Origin: Toxotes chatareus
Taxonomy: Eukaryota > Chordata > Actinopteri > Toxotidae
Reading direction: 5' to 3'
Assembly (NCBI GenBank): GCA_016801885.1
Contig: CM028896.1
Location: 17,871,001-17,935,000 of the forward strand
DNA: 64,000 nucleotides
Shown here: positions 1-13,560 of the stretch, in pieces
How the letters are laid out: every line of letters starts with the position of its first letter
How positions within the stretch are numbered: the stretch's first letter is position 1
The notes under the pieces: model-generated
Databases searched by the model: none
What the model was told of the DNA's origin: nothing
Seen by the model: the letters and a program-made list of their open reading frames with translations, nothing else
Translations under genes and position numbers: made by a program

Positions 1-364
1 ATCACAGGGAAACGGTTCGAACCACACACCAGCACCCAGAGCTGTGGAACCGAGACCGGACTTCCTGCGATGCTTCTGTTTTCAGCAGTGAAGAGGTTTC
101 ATGTCTGATCCCTCCCACACTGCGCCGCTGAATTATTATAGCTTTTGTCTAAATGTCCCATTAAAACCAGGATCAGGGCCAGTCAGAGATGTGTCCAGTC
201 CTAAGGAGCAGTGATGTACGCAGACACCACAGTGTTTGGTCTTTGATGTGCAGCTCTGGCACAGCTTCTCAAACATCCATTCCCAGTGAACAGGATCCAG
301 CAGCAGCTTTTCCTTTAAATGTAAGGAAAATCTAACCAGTACTACACTGTACAAACATGCAGTT

Positions 365-417
<53 letters not shown>

Positions 418-916
418 CTGATCATGAGTGATCAGTCAGTCCAGGTGATCCAGAATCCAGCAAGAGAAAAAACAGCGTCTCGCTCATTTTCCCTCCCTCA
501 GCGTGTCTTCTCATCGCGTCTCATCTGTCATTCAGTCACTGACTTACAGGTAAACACAAAATCCTGAAAACCTTCATTTGTCCTTGTAGTCATCATGAAG
601 CTGTTCTCTCAGTCCACACACACGCGCACACACACGCACACGCGCACACACACACGCACACACACACACACGCACACACTCCTCCTGGCTGTCAAATGTC
701 AGCAGTTACGGTAGAGCAGCACAGTGTGTGGAGGCTTCACAGAGAGAGATGATTGCTTGTGTTATCAGTGTTGAAACAGACAAATCAATCCCGCCCTGAC
801 AAGCAGACAATTAGCCGCTTTATTAGCCTGCGTGTAGACCGGCTCATCTGGAGGGGGGAGTCAAGTACCCACAAATAAATGTTCCAGCACACAGCAGAGA
901 AAGTAAAGAGACGGAG

Positions 917-961
917 GTGCGTGTGTTTGTGTGTGCGTGTGTGTGTGTGAGCGTGTGTGTG

Positions 962-1028
<67 letters not shown>
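917..1028. repeat. (GT)n microsatellite, about 110 bp
   Basis: Alternating GT with a few C or A interruptions in the first 50 bp, then an essentially pure GT run of about 55 bp. It is one of the longest dinucleotide tracts in the window. Pure purine-pyrimidine alternation of this length can adopt left-handed DNA, which is general knowledge and not shown here. Confidence 0.95.
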
Positions 1029-1030
<2 letters not shown>

Positions 1031-2138
1031 AATATGGAGAGCGGGGACAGGGGTGAAGATTGATTGGACTGATTAAAACTGTGAATTACAGAGAGGATCA
1101 GAGCTCTCACTGCATATCTCACTTGTTGACCATAATGAGGGCTGTCCTTCTTTAGACACTCAGTGGAGCTGAAGGGGACAGACTCACAGACTCGTTCACA
1201 CACACACACTCACACACACATATATTCATGTATGCAGAAACACAGGGTGGTCTGTAAGGAGCTGTGGTTTTTCAGACCAGCAGCCTGAATGTGACTTTGG
1301 TAAATGTGAACCTGTATTTCATAACGAGGCTGTTGCTGCTTTTCATTAAACTTAGTTCAGTTTGATCAAATCAAATGTGTCTCAACCCAGAATCTGGAAG
1401 TCCTGTTTATGTTGGATGATCCTGAGGTAACCATCTGTGCGGGGAAACCCTGAGCTGTGTGTCCTTCATGTGGAGATGTGCCGTGGAGGTCGGCGTGGTC
1501 GGTTGGTGTGTAGCAGCTGGAGAATGACACTCAGAGGCTGGTGCACAGGTTCAGCAGCAGGTCAGTCACAAATGCAGCTCATTGCCTGGAAACTTTCCTC
1601 ATAATCTGCTAAAAATGACCTGATATTTATCTGTAAATTATTAGGACATTTCCAAAACAGGCCAAAGCAGATTGGTCTTAATTATAGGGAAATGGAGAAA
1701 GGGTTAGCTGCTGCAGTTACTAAGTACTGAGTGAACACTGTTATTGTGGCAGCACGTCGCTCGTAGTTGGATGCAGGGGCTCAGTTTCCTTTCGTCATCA
1801 GTTCATCCATTCATTCCTTTTTCCTCTTTCCCCATCAGCCCCCCTGCTTTGCCCAGCCCTTTGTACCTGTTCACCTGTTTGCCCCTCAGCTTCTGCTCGT
1901 TCCATCGGCTTTATTTGCTTGATTGAGATGAAAGTATAAAAATCCAGGACATGAATCTTCCTGTTTCTTAGTTTTTTGTCCCACTTCCTCTGCTGCACCT
2001 CTGGATGTTCAGCCCGGAAAAACATCAGCTGTGGACTGTAACAGGCAGCAGCTACAGACGAACTCCGACCGTCCTCTGTTCTGTTAGCTATTACAAAGCT
2101 GAGCTTATTGGTCTGATCGTTCAGACTGTGAGTACAGT

Positions 2139-2221
2139 GTGCGTGTGCGTGTGTGCGTGTGCGTGTGCGCGTGCGTGTGCGTGTGTGTGTGTGTATGCGT
2201 GTGTGCGCGCGTGTGTGTGTA
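2139..2221. repeat. GTGTGC-type microsatellite
   Basis: Mixed GT and GC dinucleotides (GTGTGC and GCGTGT variants) over about 80 bp, a diverged relative of the pure GT tracts. It lies in unannotated intergenic DNA. Confidence 0.9.
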
Positions 2222-4082
2222 GGGGGTTGGGATAGCCATTGATTTTCCCTTCTACCATTGTATAGGTTAAGTTAGTTGGACCAGTGAGGGAGGAATGAGG
2301 GAATGGACGAGGATTATTTGCCCCCCCCCCCACACACACACACATACACACAGACTCGCAAAGACACTCACACAAATACCCAGACACACACATATAAAAT
2401 CAATAAGGGTAAGAGGAACATCACCCTGAAGACTGATTGTTTCCAGCCCAGATGCAGAAGGAGAGAAAATAGCTTTCTTATTGAATCAACACCAACCTGC
2501 TGCTCCCTTATCACACACACTGTATGCTTCTCACACACACCTGTTTGTTGTGTGTGTGTGTTGCAGAGGGAAAGAGATAGAGTCTCTTATTATCAATCAA
2601 AACCATCAGACACCATCTAATGAGCCTGAAGCCAAATGCAGCCTCCAGGAGGAGCAGGAGTTAGCTCCTCTGGTGCTGCCATGTTTTCTTACTATCAGTC
2701 TCTCTTCTCCCGCTGCTTATTCACTCTCAGCACAGTGTACAAGAATTTATCCCATCAAAACAAATTACTGTTACAGTCTAATTTCCAGCATTTTGCCACA
2801 TCTGCAGCAACATTTCTCTCCGGTTCAGTTTAATTTAATAGGCAGTTTTTTTTACCGGTGGTTGGAAATTCGATGTGTGGAGCAAAGAAACAGGCGCCAT
2901 TTTAGTTACAGTGCATCTGAGTTAATGAACAGAGCGTTTGATAGTGTCTGTCAGCAGGTAACCATCCATGGATCCAGACTTTATTCCCTCACTGTTCACT
3001 TACTTATTTAACCTGTTCACTGATGGAAAACCATTAAACCAATTGGAGAAGGAAACTGTGTTAGAAACAGTAAACCTGGTTTATGGTGCATTCACTGGTA
3101 TGGACAGTGTGCAGTGTGATGGGGAGCAGCAGCAACCCAGTCAGAGTGCCACACACACAACTCGCCCACTTTCCTCTAAACTGACTTATTCTCACTTTTA
3201 AGGTCAGAAGGCAGGTTTTCTCCACAATCAGTGTCCTCTGCCTTATTTAATCAGTGAAATTACAGTTTACCTCAGTGTGTGAAAATGAAGGAGAGTTTGT
3301 CCCTGAATTATCAAGTCACTGCAGAGACGTCATTAACCACAGTCTTTCACAGGGCAGGCTGTTCTGAAGACGCAGAGTCCACATTATGAACATGATCATT
3401 AACTCTGATTATTTGTTTATTGATATTGATTAATCTCCACTGTGGCAAAAATGTACTTTATACTGTTCTGTTAACGTGATAAATGTTTCCTCACACCACA
3501 TATTTTTAAAGGCTGGTGATGCTGTGAGCGCCAGTGATACGAGATTAGAGGAAAACAGGTTTGATGAAGAACCATTTAACTTTAACAAGTGGCTGAAATG
3601 ATCAGTGGGGATATCTGGTGTGTGTGTGTGTGTGTGTTTGTCTATCTCACCTGTGGGAAGTTTTTCCGAGCATCCTTCATGTTCTCTTTAGCTGTAGCCT
3701 CAGGAGGAAACTGAAAGCACTTGAAAGAAGAAGAAGAAGAAACTCGACTTCTTACAGCTGCCGAGTTCGTTTAAGTAAACAGCTTCATTTCTGCACTGAT
3801 ACTGTTTCCATATCATTTACTTCTTTTTGTCATAATCTCAGACTTTACCCACATTGGTATGTATATATGCAGCCATGCAGACAAACAGCAAACACACAGT
3901 TGCACGTACACACACACACACGTACACCCACAAGATCAAAACACAGTTTGAAACGACTCCAATGGGATGTGCTGAGATTAAGGGGATTAAAAGTCATGCA
4001 GCCCCACCAGCAGTGAGAGAGGAGCGCGTTGTTCCCAAGGTAACGCCGCTCACAGATTCCCTTCACCTGACACACTTAAGAC

Positions 4083-4871
4083 CAGGGATGTCAAAGTCAA
4101 ATACACAGAGGGCCAAAAAAAGGCAAATTTGCTACAAGCCAAGGGGGCCGGGCTGATTCAATGTTTATTAAAACATATTGAAATGATTACACATAGCCTA
4201 TTGAACCAGTACCTAACAAGGTGTATACTATTTAGGCTAATGTTTAAATGAATAATCCAGTATTTTTTATGGCTCTGTCAGTAATTTCCAGTGTAAACAT
4301 TTTCAACAGGCACATAGACAAAAACAAACTTCCTTTAAAGAGAAATCACATGTCCTGTACATTAAATGAATAAAGCAATATTGTCTTATGGCTCTGTTAG
4401 TAATTTCAAGGGAAACGTTTTCAACAGGCAAACAGCAAAAAAGTAAATGTCCGTTAAAAACAAAATATGTTCCTTAATATCAAGAAAAATGCATAAATGA
4501 ACCTGCATCATGAACTGAAAATGTAATATTGTGCTGCTCTATGAAACTTCCGTTTAGCCATTTTTAGGGAGGGGGGGTAGCTGAAAGTCGACATCTGCTC
4601 TGACTGCTGATGGATAATTAAAACGATGCCCGCTTGCTGCACTGCAATAGCGCGAAGAGTTTTGGTAGTCATGACAACCAGGCTAGCGCTGCAGTGAGTC
4701 TGTTCGCTACCGTTGCATTGTGGGTAATGTGGGATTGGCGCACGCGAAACGGAAGCGGGCGGCTACGGCCAGCGGGCCGGTTCTAATACTAATCAAATAT
4801 CATCCCGGGGGCCATAGAAAATTCTTTAGCGGGCCGGATGTGGCCCGCGGGCCTTGACTTTGACATATAGG
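4083..4871. mobile_element. Non-autonomous hAT-like DNA transposon remnant
   Basis: The segment is bounded by inverted ends: ATGTCAAAGTCAA at 4088-4100 is repeated exactly as its reverse complement at 4854-4866. The left end reads CAGGGATGTC, resembling the CAGGG-type termini of hAT elements. GC-rich GGGCC/GGCCCGCGGGCC sequence borders both ends, a pattern I know from vertebrate hAT repeats. Inside are two diverged direct copies of about 90 bp (about 4250-4340 and 4370-4460) sharing the motif TTTTCAACAGGCA. There is no transposase ORF and I could not find a clean 8-bp target-site duplication, so the copy is old or the ends are eroded. The family name is inference. Confidence 0.6.
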
Positions 4872-5149
4872 GTCTAATGCATTCATTTTGGTATTAGGAT
4901 CAGTACATTAGGGTCAGTACAGGTAGAATGTTGAATAATTTTTGGCTGGTAAATTTAGATGACTGCATGGTCTTAATGGTCACAAGCCCAGATGCTGTGT
5001 GTCAGTCACACATCTGTCTGCCTCTTTGGCATGTTGGCGTGTTGGTAGTGTCTTTGGTTGTGCTACTGCACTGTGTGGAAACAATGGTGTGGTTGTGTGT
5101 GTGTGGGTCTGAGCTTTGTTGGTGACCCCTGACTACAAATGTTGTGTAG

Positions 5150-5840
5150 TATGTGCAGTAACGGATTACTTTGTAATGCGTTACAGTAATCTGATTACTT
5201 TTTCAGGAACGGAGAAATGTAACGCGTTATAATTTCCATAATTGTAATTAGATTATAGTTACAAGCCCAGGTAACTACACATTATATCACTGAGCTATAC
5301 TCCAGTGTTTTATCACCTGGACTGAACAGAGAATAGCTCTTTTCAAAGGTGTCGCCTGCTAGTCGCACACGTGACGTCATCTAAGTGGGACTCATTTTGA
5401 CGCAAAAACACTGAACATGGAGAGCGGGAAGTCCGCGTTCAGCAGCTGGAAATACCGACGTTATGTTGCACTTATTTCTTTCAAAGGAAAGAACGATTCT
5501 GTTTTTACTATTTACTAAAACAGGCATAAACCTAATTGAATTACATTCGGTGGATGTTCTCCAGCTAAGCTACAGAAGCTACACCAACGTAAGTGGACAC
5601 AGTCTGAATAAGGTCGTCGCGGGTGATATGATGGTGGAGGACATGCTGCCTGTTAGAGAAACACCTGGAACAACACGGTTCGTATGCATCATCTACAGAC
5701 TGACTACAGAGATGTATTTTTGAATGGTTGGGGTGGAAACGAGTAACTAGTAATGTAACTAATTACTTTTGAAATAAAGTAATCTTAAGAGTAATTTGAT
5801 TACTTTAAAAGGCATAATAATTGAATTACATTTACAGAGT
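5150..5840 (+). mobile_element. hAT-like transposon remnant with transposase start fragment
   Basis: Both ends are rich in GTAAC/GTTAC and ATTACTTT motifs in inverted orientation (5155-5260 and 5735-5830), typical of a very common fish hAT family whose ends read like AGTAACGCGTTAC. Inside, from an ATG at 5417, a frame reads MESGKSAFSSWKYRRY and continues briefly. This resembles the start of fish hAT transposases, where a SxWKYRHYF-type motif precedes the zinc finger. The frame decays soon after and no DDE or dimerisation domain remains. I infer an internally deleted copy. The 86-codon ORF at 5463-5723 lies in a different frame and is not credible as a gene. Confidence 0.6.
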
Positions 5841-7792
5841 TCTCTGGGTAGCCCACGCATCATCTGTGCTGTTTCCTCAGTGTCCTGGAGGAAAAGTTGA
5901 CCCATTCACTCCCATCGCTCCCTGACTTTAACCTTTTTTAGCCACAGAGGAGAATCAGGATGTGAACACTGGTCTCTGTAGTCAAAGTCCTGTAAGCTGC
6001 TCACCCACCATCTACCCAGCTGCCTCTCTGCAGCCTTGGTTCTTTACATAAATGTAGTTCTTCATTAATGATAACTGTTTGAACATAATCTGGCTGTGAT
6101 TATGTTTGCCACCTCCTCATAATTGGGAAACAGTTTATTAACATATAAACATAATTTCTCGGAGGCAGGGTTACATACAACATATGTTCTGTGGAAGGAA
6201 ACTGAAGTGAACTTGATTTAGGGTCTGGTTGGATCAGTAACATCAAGATGTGTGGAAAATTTCCTTTGCAAATGTGGAACCAGTGTGTGTGTGTGTGTAA
6301 TAAAGGCTGTGTCAGAGATAATTGAGTGTGGATGCACATCTCACCGTGTCTGAGAAAGTCTGATAGCATCAATAAAGCAGGACAGGAGGAGGAGGCCGAC
6401 CTCGCCTGCAGCTGGACTGGAGGTTCAAGGGCCTCATTAGCCAACCATCACAAGCTGTAACTGGCACAGAGAGACATTGGTGAGGGCCCCTGAGCTGTCG
6501 GCCCCCTCTGTCTCCACCCCTCTGTGGGCAATGCCCCTGAGTGGCCTGAATCACGCGTCCTCCTGCGCCTGCTCGGTGACTCCTCTCTTGTTTGTCTCTG
6601 CAGAAACTTATATAACTGCAGGCCTTCACTCAGAGAAGACAACGTGATGCACACACACATTGTGCTTTTGTGCTGATGTTTATGTGTGTTTGTAGGTCTG
6701 TTGGTAAGAGGACCGTGCTGGGACGCAAAGAGAGGACACTGCTGCACTGAAGACATTTCACAGGTACAGCCCAAACAGGTACACACAGTGTGGCGTGGTG
6801 ATTTTGGTGTGGCCATAGCGTGGCTGTAGAGTAGCAAGGTGATTTCAGACAGTGAGCTGTCGTCGTGTAAACACACTGAGGTCGGGGCAGTGGAAAGGAG
6901 AGGGAGAGCAGCTGGTTCACTTTTCCAGCGTGATGCCGTCGCTCGCCATGTGACCATGGCCACCGCAGAAACTAGAGCGATGGAGACGACACGGGAGCTG
7001 ATTTTACTGCGTCTCAGTTCCTGTGTGATTCGTGTCTCCAGCAGCAGAGATCAGACAGATCATTGAAGAGAGGCTTGTGAGCAGCATCTGCTTCAGAGTC
7101 TCACAGGCATGAAAATAGTTAGCAAACCCTGTCTTATTAACGGCCACAGACGATTGTAGGTGGACATAAGCAGCCTGTGGTTTTCAGGCTTGTGAAACAC
7201 GGACGTTCTGAGGTGGCAGGAATCAGCCGCTGTCTGAACACACCTGACGGACAGGTGGGATTCTCTGTGCTGAACTGGTCTGAAGCCAGATGTAGTAAAA
7301 ACACACAGACAGAACTGATATTGATCTGATCTGAAAAAAAGTGTATTTCTCACGTAAAGCTGAAGTGAATGGAGCCAATCAGATCCTCGCACTTAACTGT
7401 GCTGACCTCACACACCTACACGTGTGTTTGTGTCTAACTCTGTGTATTCCTGATGCTCTGCACACTAATTGGTTATGACGGTGGAGATAAATGCAGATGT
7501 TTTACCCAGCATGCAGTGCAGCCAAACCCAGAGCCATGCACAGAGGGAGATAAAGAGCCACCACAGCCTGAGCGGTTCACCATGAAAACAACAAACACAG
7601 CGAGCGGCTCTGCAGGGTCCGGCCCTGCTGTCCTCTGGGCTGACAACTGTCACACACACACACACGAAGAGACACACACATGTACACGAGCAGTCAGGAG
7701 TCACACAGGGGCAGACAGAGTTTTACTGCTGATGTTTTTTGCTGAAAGATATGTCAGAACTCCTTTACCTCTTCTACCTCAAAGTACCTGCA

Positions 7793-7825
<33 letters not shown>

Positions 7826-8365
7826 AACGTGCACCCTTCAACCCTGAGGCTGTAATCAGGGAAATGTTCTAGCAAATTTGTTGTGCAATCGCAACCCCAA
7901 AGCAGGCTGAGTAATGCACTCACACACACACACACAGTGTCTGTATGGTTATATTATTGTTCACATTGATACAGATTTCTGAAAGAAAGAGACAAGCTGT
8001 GTCCCAGTTCCACACACACACACAATAAAGTTTACATTAATCTGCACTGTCTGCTGTTATGGTGCTTAGAAATAGAAATTAATGTAAATCATCTTTAGAG
8101 GAGCAGGTGGGTGGATGTTGTAACTTTTGAACCACCTGTCCCCACACAGACACCTGTCCCCTTTCCAGCCTATCAGAGATCTGGTACACAGAACACACAA
8201 CAGAGGCCACACAAACACACACACACACAAACAAACAAATACTGAGTCCTGGGATCTGATGAGGGAAGATCTTGGTTCAACTATATTACTTTCCTGTCCT
8301 CAGGCCCACTTCCAATCGGATCCAGCTGCTGATAAACTGACTGTGATATCCCACACCTCCTTGAC

Positions 8366-8400
<35 letters not shown>

Positions 8401-10204
8401 CCCAGGCCTTTGCTTGAGGGTGAAACACACATATGTACACAGACTAGCCTTTTAGTTATAAAACACACAATGAAATGATTCCAGGAACCCTGCTGGAGGA
8501 TTTAAAGATATGAGATAGAGTTGGTCAGAGGGGCTCTGTGCTGCTGCTGCTGCAGCGGGTGGAGGCAGCAGTGATGGAGGGGTAGAGCAATGCTGGGAGG
8601 GATGAAGAAAGCTGGTGAAGGGAGATAGAGGAATCTATGGGTGGAGCAGAGGATGGTGGAGAGCTGGAGGGTGGAAGGATGTTGGCGCACGTAGCATGTG
8701 CATCGTGGACAAAACGTTTTCCAGGGCCGTTAAAAATGTTTCATGTCTTCATCATTTCTTCATAATGAGCTGAAGTCAAACGGTTCACATGTTGTCCTGA
8801 GAGACACTGTAAGCAAAGACTCTGTCCTCACGTGGGTGTGACCAGCTAATCATCCCAGCTTCGTGCTGCTCCGGAGCATCATGGAAAACAGGCTGGAAGC
8901 ACAATGTCCACATTCTCCGTGACTGCTCTGAGTAACTGCTGATGATGTCCCTCAGGAAGGACGGAGACACTCAGGAGACACTGAAACACTGCTGGGTGTC
9001 ATGTTTGTTATGGTTCTTGCTACACACAGTGTGTTGAGGTGTGGTTAGGTTTGGTAACGAGCTTGTTGTAATTTGATTGATTAACTGACATGATTTTTTT
9101 TTTTGTTTACATGGTGAACTGTTATTACTGGTCTCACATAGAATAATAACTGGTCCACAGGTTCACATCAGACATGCTGGACTTTAGTTTAACCTGGTTT
9201 TAATTCTCTTATCTAAAAGATTAAATACACGTGAAATTAAAAATCATCCAGTTACTGTGGGACGGTGCAGGTGAAACTGCAGGGCTGTACTCAGCTGTGT
9301 TCACGTTTCATCCACGTGTGTTGATGTAGTGAGTGTTTGTGGCAGCAGTGTGTGTGTGGGACTGAGTCAGAGTGAGTGTGTGTGTGTTCATGGTGATGAA
9401 GGAACGTGTCGCCCAGTGTCACAGTGTCTCGCTGATGTGTTTTTGGACAGCAGTGGAGCTCTGTGGACACATTTCATTTTGACAGAGGACCTTTCACAGC
9501 ACAGTGAAATTAAACATTTTCCTAGTTCCAAGTTGTTCACTTATCTCTGGCTGTAAGTCAAACATACAGTCAGTGCCCAGTTTGTCAGCAGCACTTATCT
9601 AAACCTAATGCAGTCTAATATAACTGTCAGAAATCCTGCCTTCATTGCTGAGCAGCTTCTGTAAGAGGACGAGGTTCAGGTGGAAATGCAGCAGATCACT
9701 GAACCTGTTTGACTGCATGTGTGTGAGACTTCCCTTTGTTCCTTTCACGTGTTTAATGTGGCTCTAACACTCACAGGATACTGATGTTTACTGATGCTGT
9801 GGCTGTTTAACACATTATGTTCATTCCTATAAAACCCTGCAGTAAAACTATCAGATTCATCCATTCATCTGTTGTGCTTCCTGTGTCTGACCACACAGTG
9901 TCCGTCCTCACCTGGAACCTGGACATCAGTCCAATCCAGTGAGTCCACACGTTCTGGTTTAATGTTCAGTTTGTGTTATATGGTAGAGGGTTAGGAAATT
10001 AGAATTCAGAGTTTAAAGTTAGAACTGTGAGAAAAAATTCAGCTTTGCAGAAAGTAGTTTGTGCAGCTGTTCACATGTAACCTGTTGTACTGACAGGTGT
10101 TCCTATTATTTTGTCCACTCCATGTGTTCCAACAAGGGTGGGCTAAATATGTCTCTCAGAAATATATCACACTGCAAAGCAGCTGTGGCTGTTTCACTGT
10201 GAAT
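5841..10204. other. Intergenic, no gene recognised
   Basis: No exon could be supported on either strand. Minus-strand ORFs at 6100-6963 are open by chance and have no recognisable motif. CA tracts occur at about 7645-7665, 7793-7823, 7920-7936, 8217-8230 and 8366-8400. Confidence 0.5.
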
Positions 10205-10345
10205 TTAAAGGAACAGTTCAACATTTTGGAAACATCCTGATTTGCTTTCCTGGCTGTTGGACTGTGTTGGTAGATCCAGTCATAGCTAAGCTAAGCTAAG
10301 CTAACAAGCTTCTGGCTGTAGCTTCATATTTACTGCGCGGACACG
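10205..10345. repeat. Dispersed fish repeat (GCTAAGCTAAGCTAA family)
   Basis: The stretch opens with AAGGAACAGTTCAACATTTT and contains AGCTAAGCTAAGCTAAGCTA followed by a GGCTGTAGCTTCATATTTA-like end. I recognise this combination, in either orientation, from a short repeat found many times in percomorph genomes. No coding content. Family membership is from memory. Confidence 0.5.
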
Positions 10346-11418
10346 AGTCGGACCAGTTGGAACAATAGGACAGCACAGGACATGATGCAGTACACATATA
10401 AACAGAATGCTGTGTACACTGTGTATGTGTGGATGTGTGTGATGGGTGGAGGGCTGTATTTTCGCCTGTGTTCCTCTCCGCTCTGGCCTGTGAGCAGGAC
10501 TGCAGTGCTCCCCTGTTTCACGGCTGAAACACTCTCTATAGGAACCTCTTATTGCACAGCTGCAGCTGTATTTGGTGGCGCAGGTTCTCCTCTCTGCAGG
10601 GAGCTCCCTGCGTGAGTCCGAGCAGCGCTAAAGATTCAGCAGGGAGCACAGACAAACTACCTGCACAGCAGAACCCAGCAGACACATAAATTAGATATTG
10701 AATATAGAGAATGAACTCAACAGGCGAGCCCACAGAGAAAAACAATTGTAGTGTATTGATGTGTAAGTGGGGCGTAGAGCTGGTGGAGGTGAGGTGAGAA
10801 CATGCCTGGGAGGAAAGGAGAGATTAATTGGACAGCATTACTGGAACATCAGAATGTGGGGTTTGTTCTGGATGTGGTGTGGCACATCCATCCGTAACCT
10901 ATGCCGGGTTACTATGACAACTGCCAACTCCCTCTCTGTTTAGTTGGGACAAAAAATGGAAGAAGTTTCAGAGCGTGCTGCTCTGTTACTGCTGGACGTG
11001 GAAATAAACAACTGTCTGATCACTTCACTACTTTACAGGATGAAAATATATCAGTGTTGTGTTTACAGCTTGTTTCTGCTGCCCCCAAGTGGCCAAACGA
11101 TTTTGTGGCTTTAGTGTGTTCACAGTGTTGGTTGTTGTGTTGTTTTCTGTTGAGTGGAAGTAAAAACTAAACCTCTTCCATGTGTTTATGTCCTACACAG
11201 CGTGTGTGTCTGTGGACATGGCTGAAAACAGGGCGGACTGTGAACAGGCAGGTCCATTGAAAGATACAAACAGCAGCTCTCAAGTGACTTTTGTACCTTA
11301 TCTTGTCCTTGGTCGGGTCCAGTCGCACAATCAATAATAACAACTTGGAGTGCAGCCACATATGGAGAGGCACTGGGACTGGCAGCACAAGGCCATTAAC
11401 CAAAGCATTCCTCTGCAA

Positions 11419-11473
<55 letters not shown>

Positions 11474-12050
11474 AATGTTATGAAAAGAATAACAACTCTG
11501 TGCTATTCTCATCGGTTTCTATTCCCGCAGAATGAGAATCACTGGAGTGCATTAGGAGGCAAACTCGTAACTGCGAGTCTCATATTCTACAAATAAACTC
11601 ATATGCATTCGCCGAGCCACGTTTACACACACATCAGCCTGTCACACACACAAACACATTTTCTGTCAGAGTGAAACTCGTCCTCCGACCTCGGCATTTC
11701 TAACCCTGAAGGAAAAACGGGACGAATAATGAGAGTGGTTATCAGGAGGCCAGGTAATTAAAGCGCTCGTCTGTTTAGTGATTTATGGCGTCATTTGGAA
11801 TTTGAATGAACTGATTTGTCGCAAACAGCAAAACAACTTCTCTCACATTTTATTCACCAAACATTTCCAGATAACCCGTCTTCATCAGGGTGTCTCACCA
11901 CTGTCCCCAGGAATGTACCAGTTTATAACGTTGTCTTCAACATCATGAGGAAAAGCTTTTAAAGGACATGTAGACAGTAGAACTAGTGAAGCTCCGACCT
12001 GTGCTTCCATTTTCTGTTCCACACTAAAGACAGAGTCCGGCTGAGGCTGA
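10346..12050. other. Intergenic, no gene recognised; one GT microsatellite
   Basis: Nothing coding could be supported. A pure GT tract lies at 11,419-11,471. Sequence composition is ordinary. Confidence 0.5.
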
Positions 12051-12292
12051 GGGCAGTGTTGTTAGTAGGATTCATCCTCTGTGGAACATGAACATTGGAA
12101 CAAACTATGACAGAAAGCCATCCAGTCCATTTGTTAAGATACTTACAGAGGATATGTGAACACTTTGACCTGCGGGTGGCGCTACAGGAAAAGTCAGGGC
12201 ATCACCAAATTGTTCATTTTGATCCTCGGAGCAGCATAAGCATTGTTAGCCCCAGAGCTATGCTGCTAGCATGGTGAAAAATGGAAATTCAA
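12051..12292. repeat. Dispersed fish repeat (TTGACCTGCGGGTGGCGCTA family)
   Basis: The stretch includes GATTCATCCTCTGTGGAACA, CCATCCAGTCCATTTGTTAA and GACCTGCGGGTGGCGCTACA in that order. I recognise this order of motifs from a widespread non-coding repeat in percomorph introns and intergenic DNA. It contains a chance 60-codon ORF. The family name is unknown to me. Confidence 0.5.
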
Positions 12293-13004
12293 CCTTTAAA
12301 GCCACTGACTGATTAAGATTATGAGACTGTATTTGCTAGAGAGTGTTTTAACAAGTTGGCCATAACGTTTTATGTTAAATATTAATGATCATTTGTATTT
12401 CTCTTGTAAATTTCTGCAGTAACTGTGGTATTCTTCTGGGAAAAAGTTTTAGAAAGGTTATGATAATATATGATAATGTAATTTTGTTTACTTAGGATCT
12501 GTAGAGTTGTTCTCACTGGTCTGTGTGTGTGTGTGTTCTCAAAGTTAGAACAGTCAAATGCACCATGACTGTGTGTGTGTGTGTGTCCTGAGGCAGTGTG
12601 TCCATTATATTTTCCCAATAAGTCATTGATCCCTTGTTGCTTGAGGCTGTTATCAGAGTCACATAGCAGTCTAATTATGAGTGAGCAGGGATTGGTTTGT
12701 GAAATCTATCAATCTGTTTGGCCCATGGCCCATTGAAAAAACCGGAGAGGGGTCAGAGTTCACTAATCACTCTGACAGTGCTGAATGATTAGCCACGATT
12801 CCAATCAGCAAAACTCTGTCACATGTCACACTGATGGACAGGTGTGACAACCTGAGTTGTGAATGAGTTCACTTTATTTTAAATCCACCTGAACTCTTCA
12901 CTTTATAGTGCTTCAAATATTAATATACAGAATCCCCAGTTTAATTTTACAAGCACTCAGATGTTTTCAAGTGTAAATGATGTTGAATTTTCTTCATCAG
13001 TATG
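12293..13004. other. Intergenic, no gene recognised
   Basis: I see nothing here except short GT tracts near 12,521 and 12,571. Confidence 0.5.
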
Positions 13005-13560
13005 ATGTGAAACGTCACTGTACGCAGATGATGCACAGCTGTACTGTAAAGCTGCTTTTGTTGCTCTTATCGTCTGTAGCATCAGTGTTTGGTTGAGTAA
13101 CTCGTTTTAAAAATCTGAGCTGAACACTTTTATGATCAGAAGCAGAAAGACGTCCGAACAGGTCTGAGGGGGGTTTTAGACTCTCATCTAAATGTCTTTT
13201 TCATTTTAATGAGAATCATGAAAAGATCATTATTCATCCTCGGAACATGGCCAAACTCAGATGAACTCAGAATGATAGTGAAATGCTGATACATGCTTTT
13301 CTCTGATGCTGATGCTGCTGACATTACTTCCACTTTCTATTTACTGAGCTACCTAAAAGAAGCTGCAGTCAGGATTTTAAAAAGAGATCACGTTATCCCG
13401 CGGCCTGCGACCCTGCACTGGCTGCATCTTTTCAAACTGATTTTAAAGTTTATTTACTTGTTTATCAAGCTCTGCATAACCTTCAGCTTCCTGTATCACT
13501 GACAGCCCTTGATTTTATGTTCATCTTCCACTGCCTTCTCTTAGACGTCCCTAATATTTC
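13005..13560 (+). mobile_element. L2/CR1-type LINE reverse transcriptase fragment, degraded
   Basis: At 13,018-13,044 the plus strand encodes LYADDAQLY, which contains the YADD catalytic motif of non-LTR reverse transcriptases in the context usual for fish L2-like elements. Further on, in several frames, come pieces in the right order for the same protein: a GVLLDSHL-like piece near 13,170, HAFLFSD near 13,285, LKEAAVRILKRDHVIP (compare the family's NAAARVL...HITPVL) near 13,350, and ATLHWLHLFKLILKF (compare SLHWLPV..RIDFK) near 13,410. The frame shifts between pieces and stops occur, so it is a dead 3' fragment. No endonuclease region or 3' tail was recognised. Confidence 0.75.

Larger units (their letters stand above)
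1..4080. other. Intergenic, no gene recognised; CA/GT microsatellites
   Basis: I see no coding exon here. Open frames longer than 100 codons exist, but they run through CA/GT tracts or have no family resemblance and no splice context. The main content is microsatellites: (GT)n at about 368-415, (CA/CG)n at 616-679, a long GT tract at 917-1028, a GTGTGC-type tract at 2139-2221, a poly-C/CA tract at 2322-2392 and a short GT tract at 3620-3638. The rest is unique-looking AT/GC-balanced sequence. Confidence 0.6.

Noticed and set aside
844..1209. 121-codon minus-strand ORF rich in HT repeats
   Set aside because: Reads through the long GT microsatellite.
2481..3011. 176-codon plus-strand ORF
   Set aside because: Starts in a CA-rich tract, has no recognisable motif, hydrophobic pattern or splice context, and overlaps other chance ORFs of similar length.
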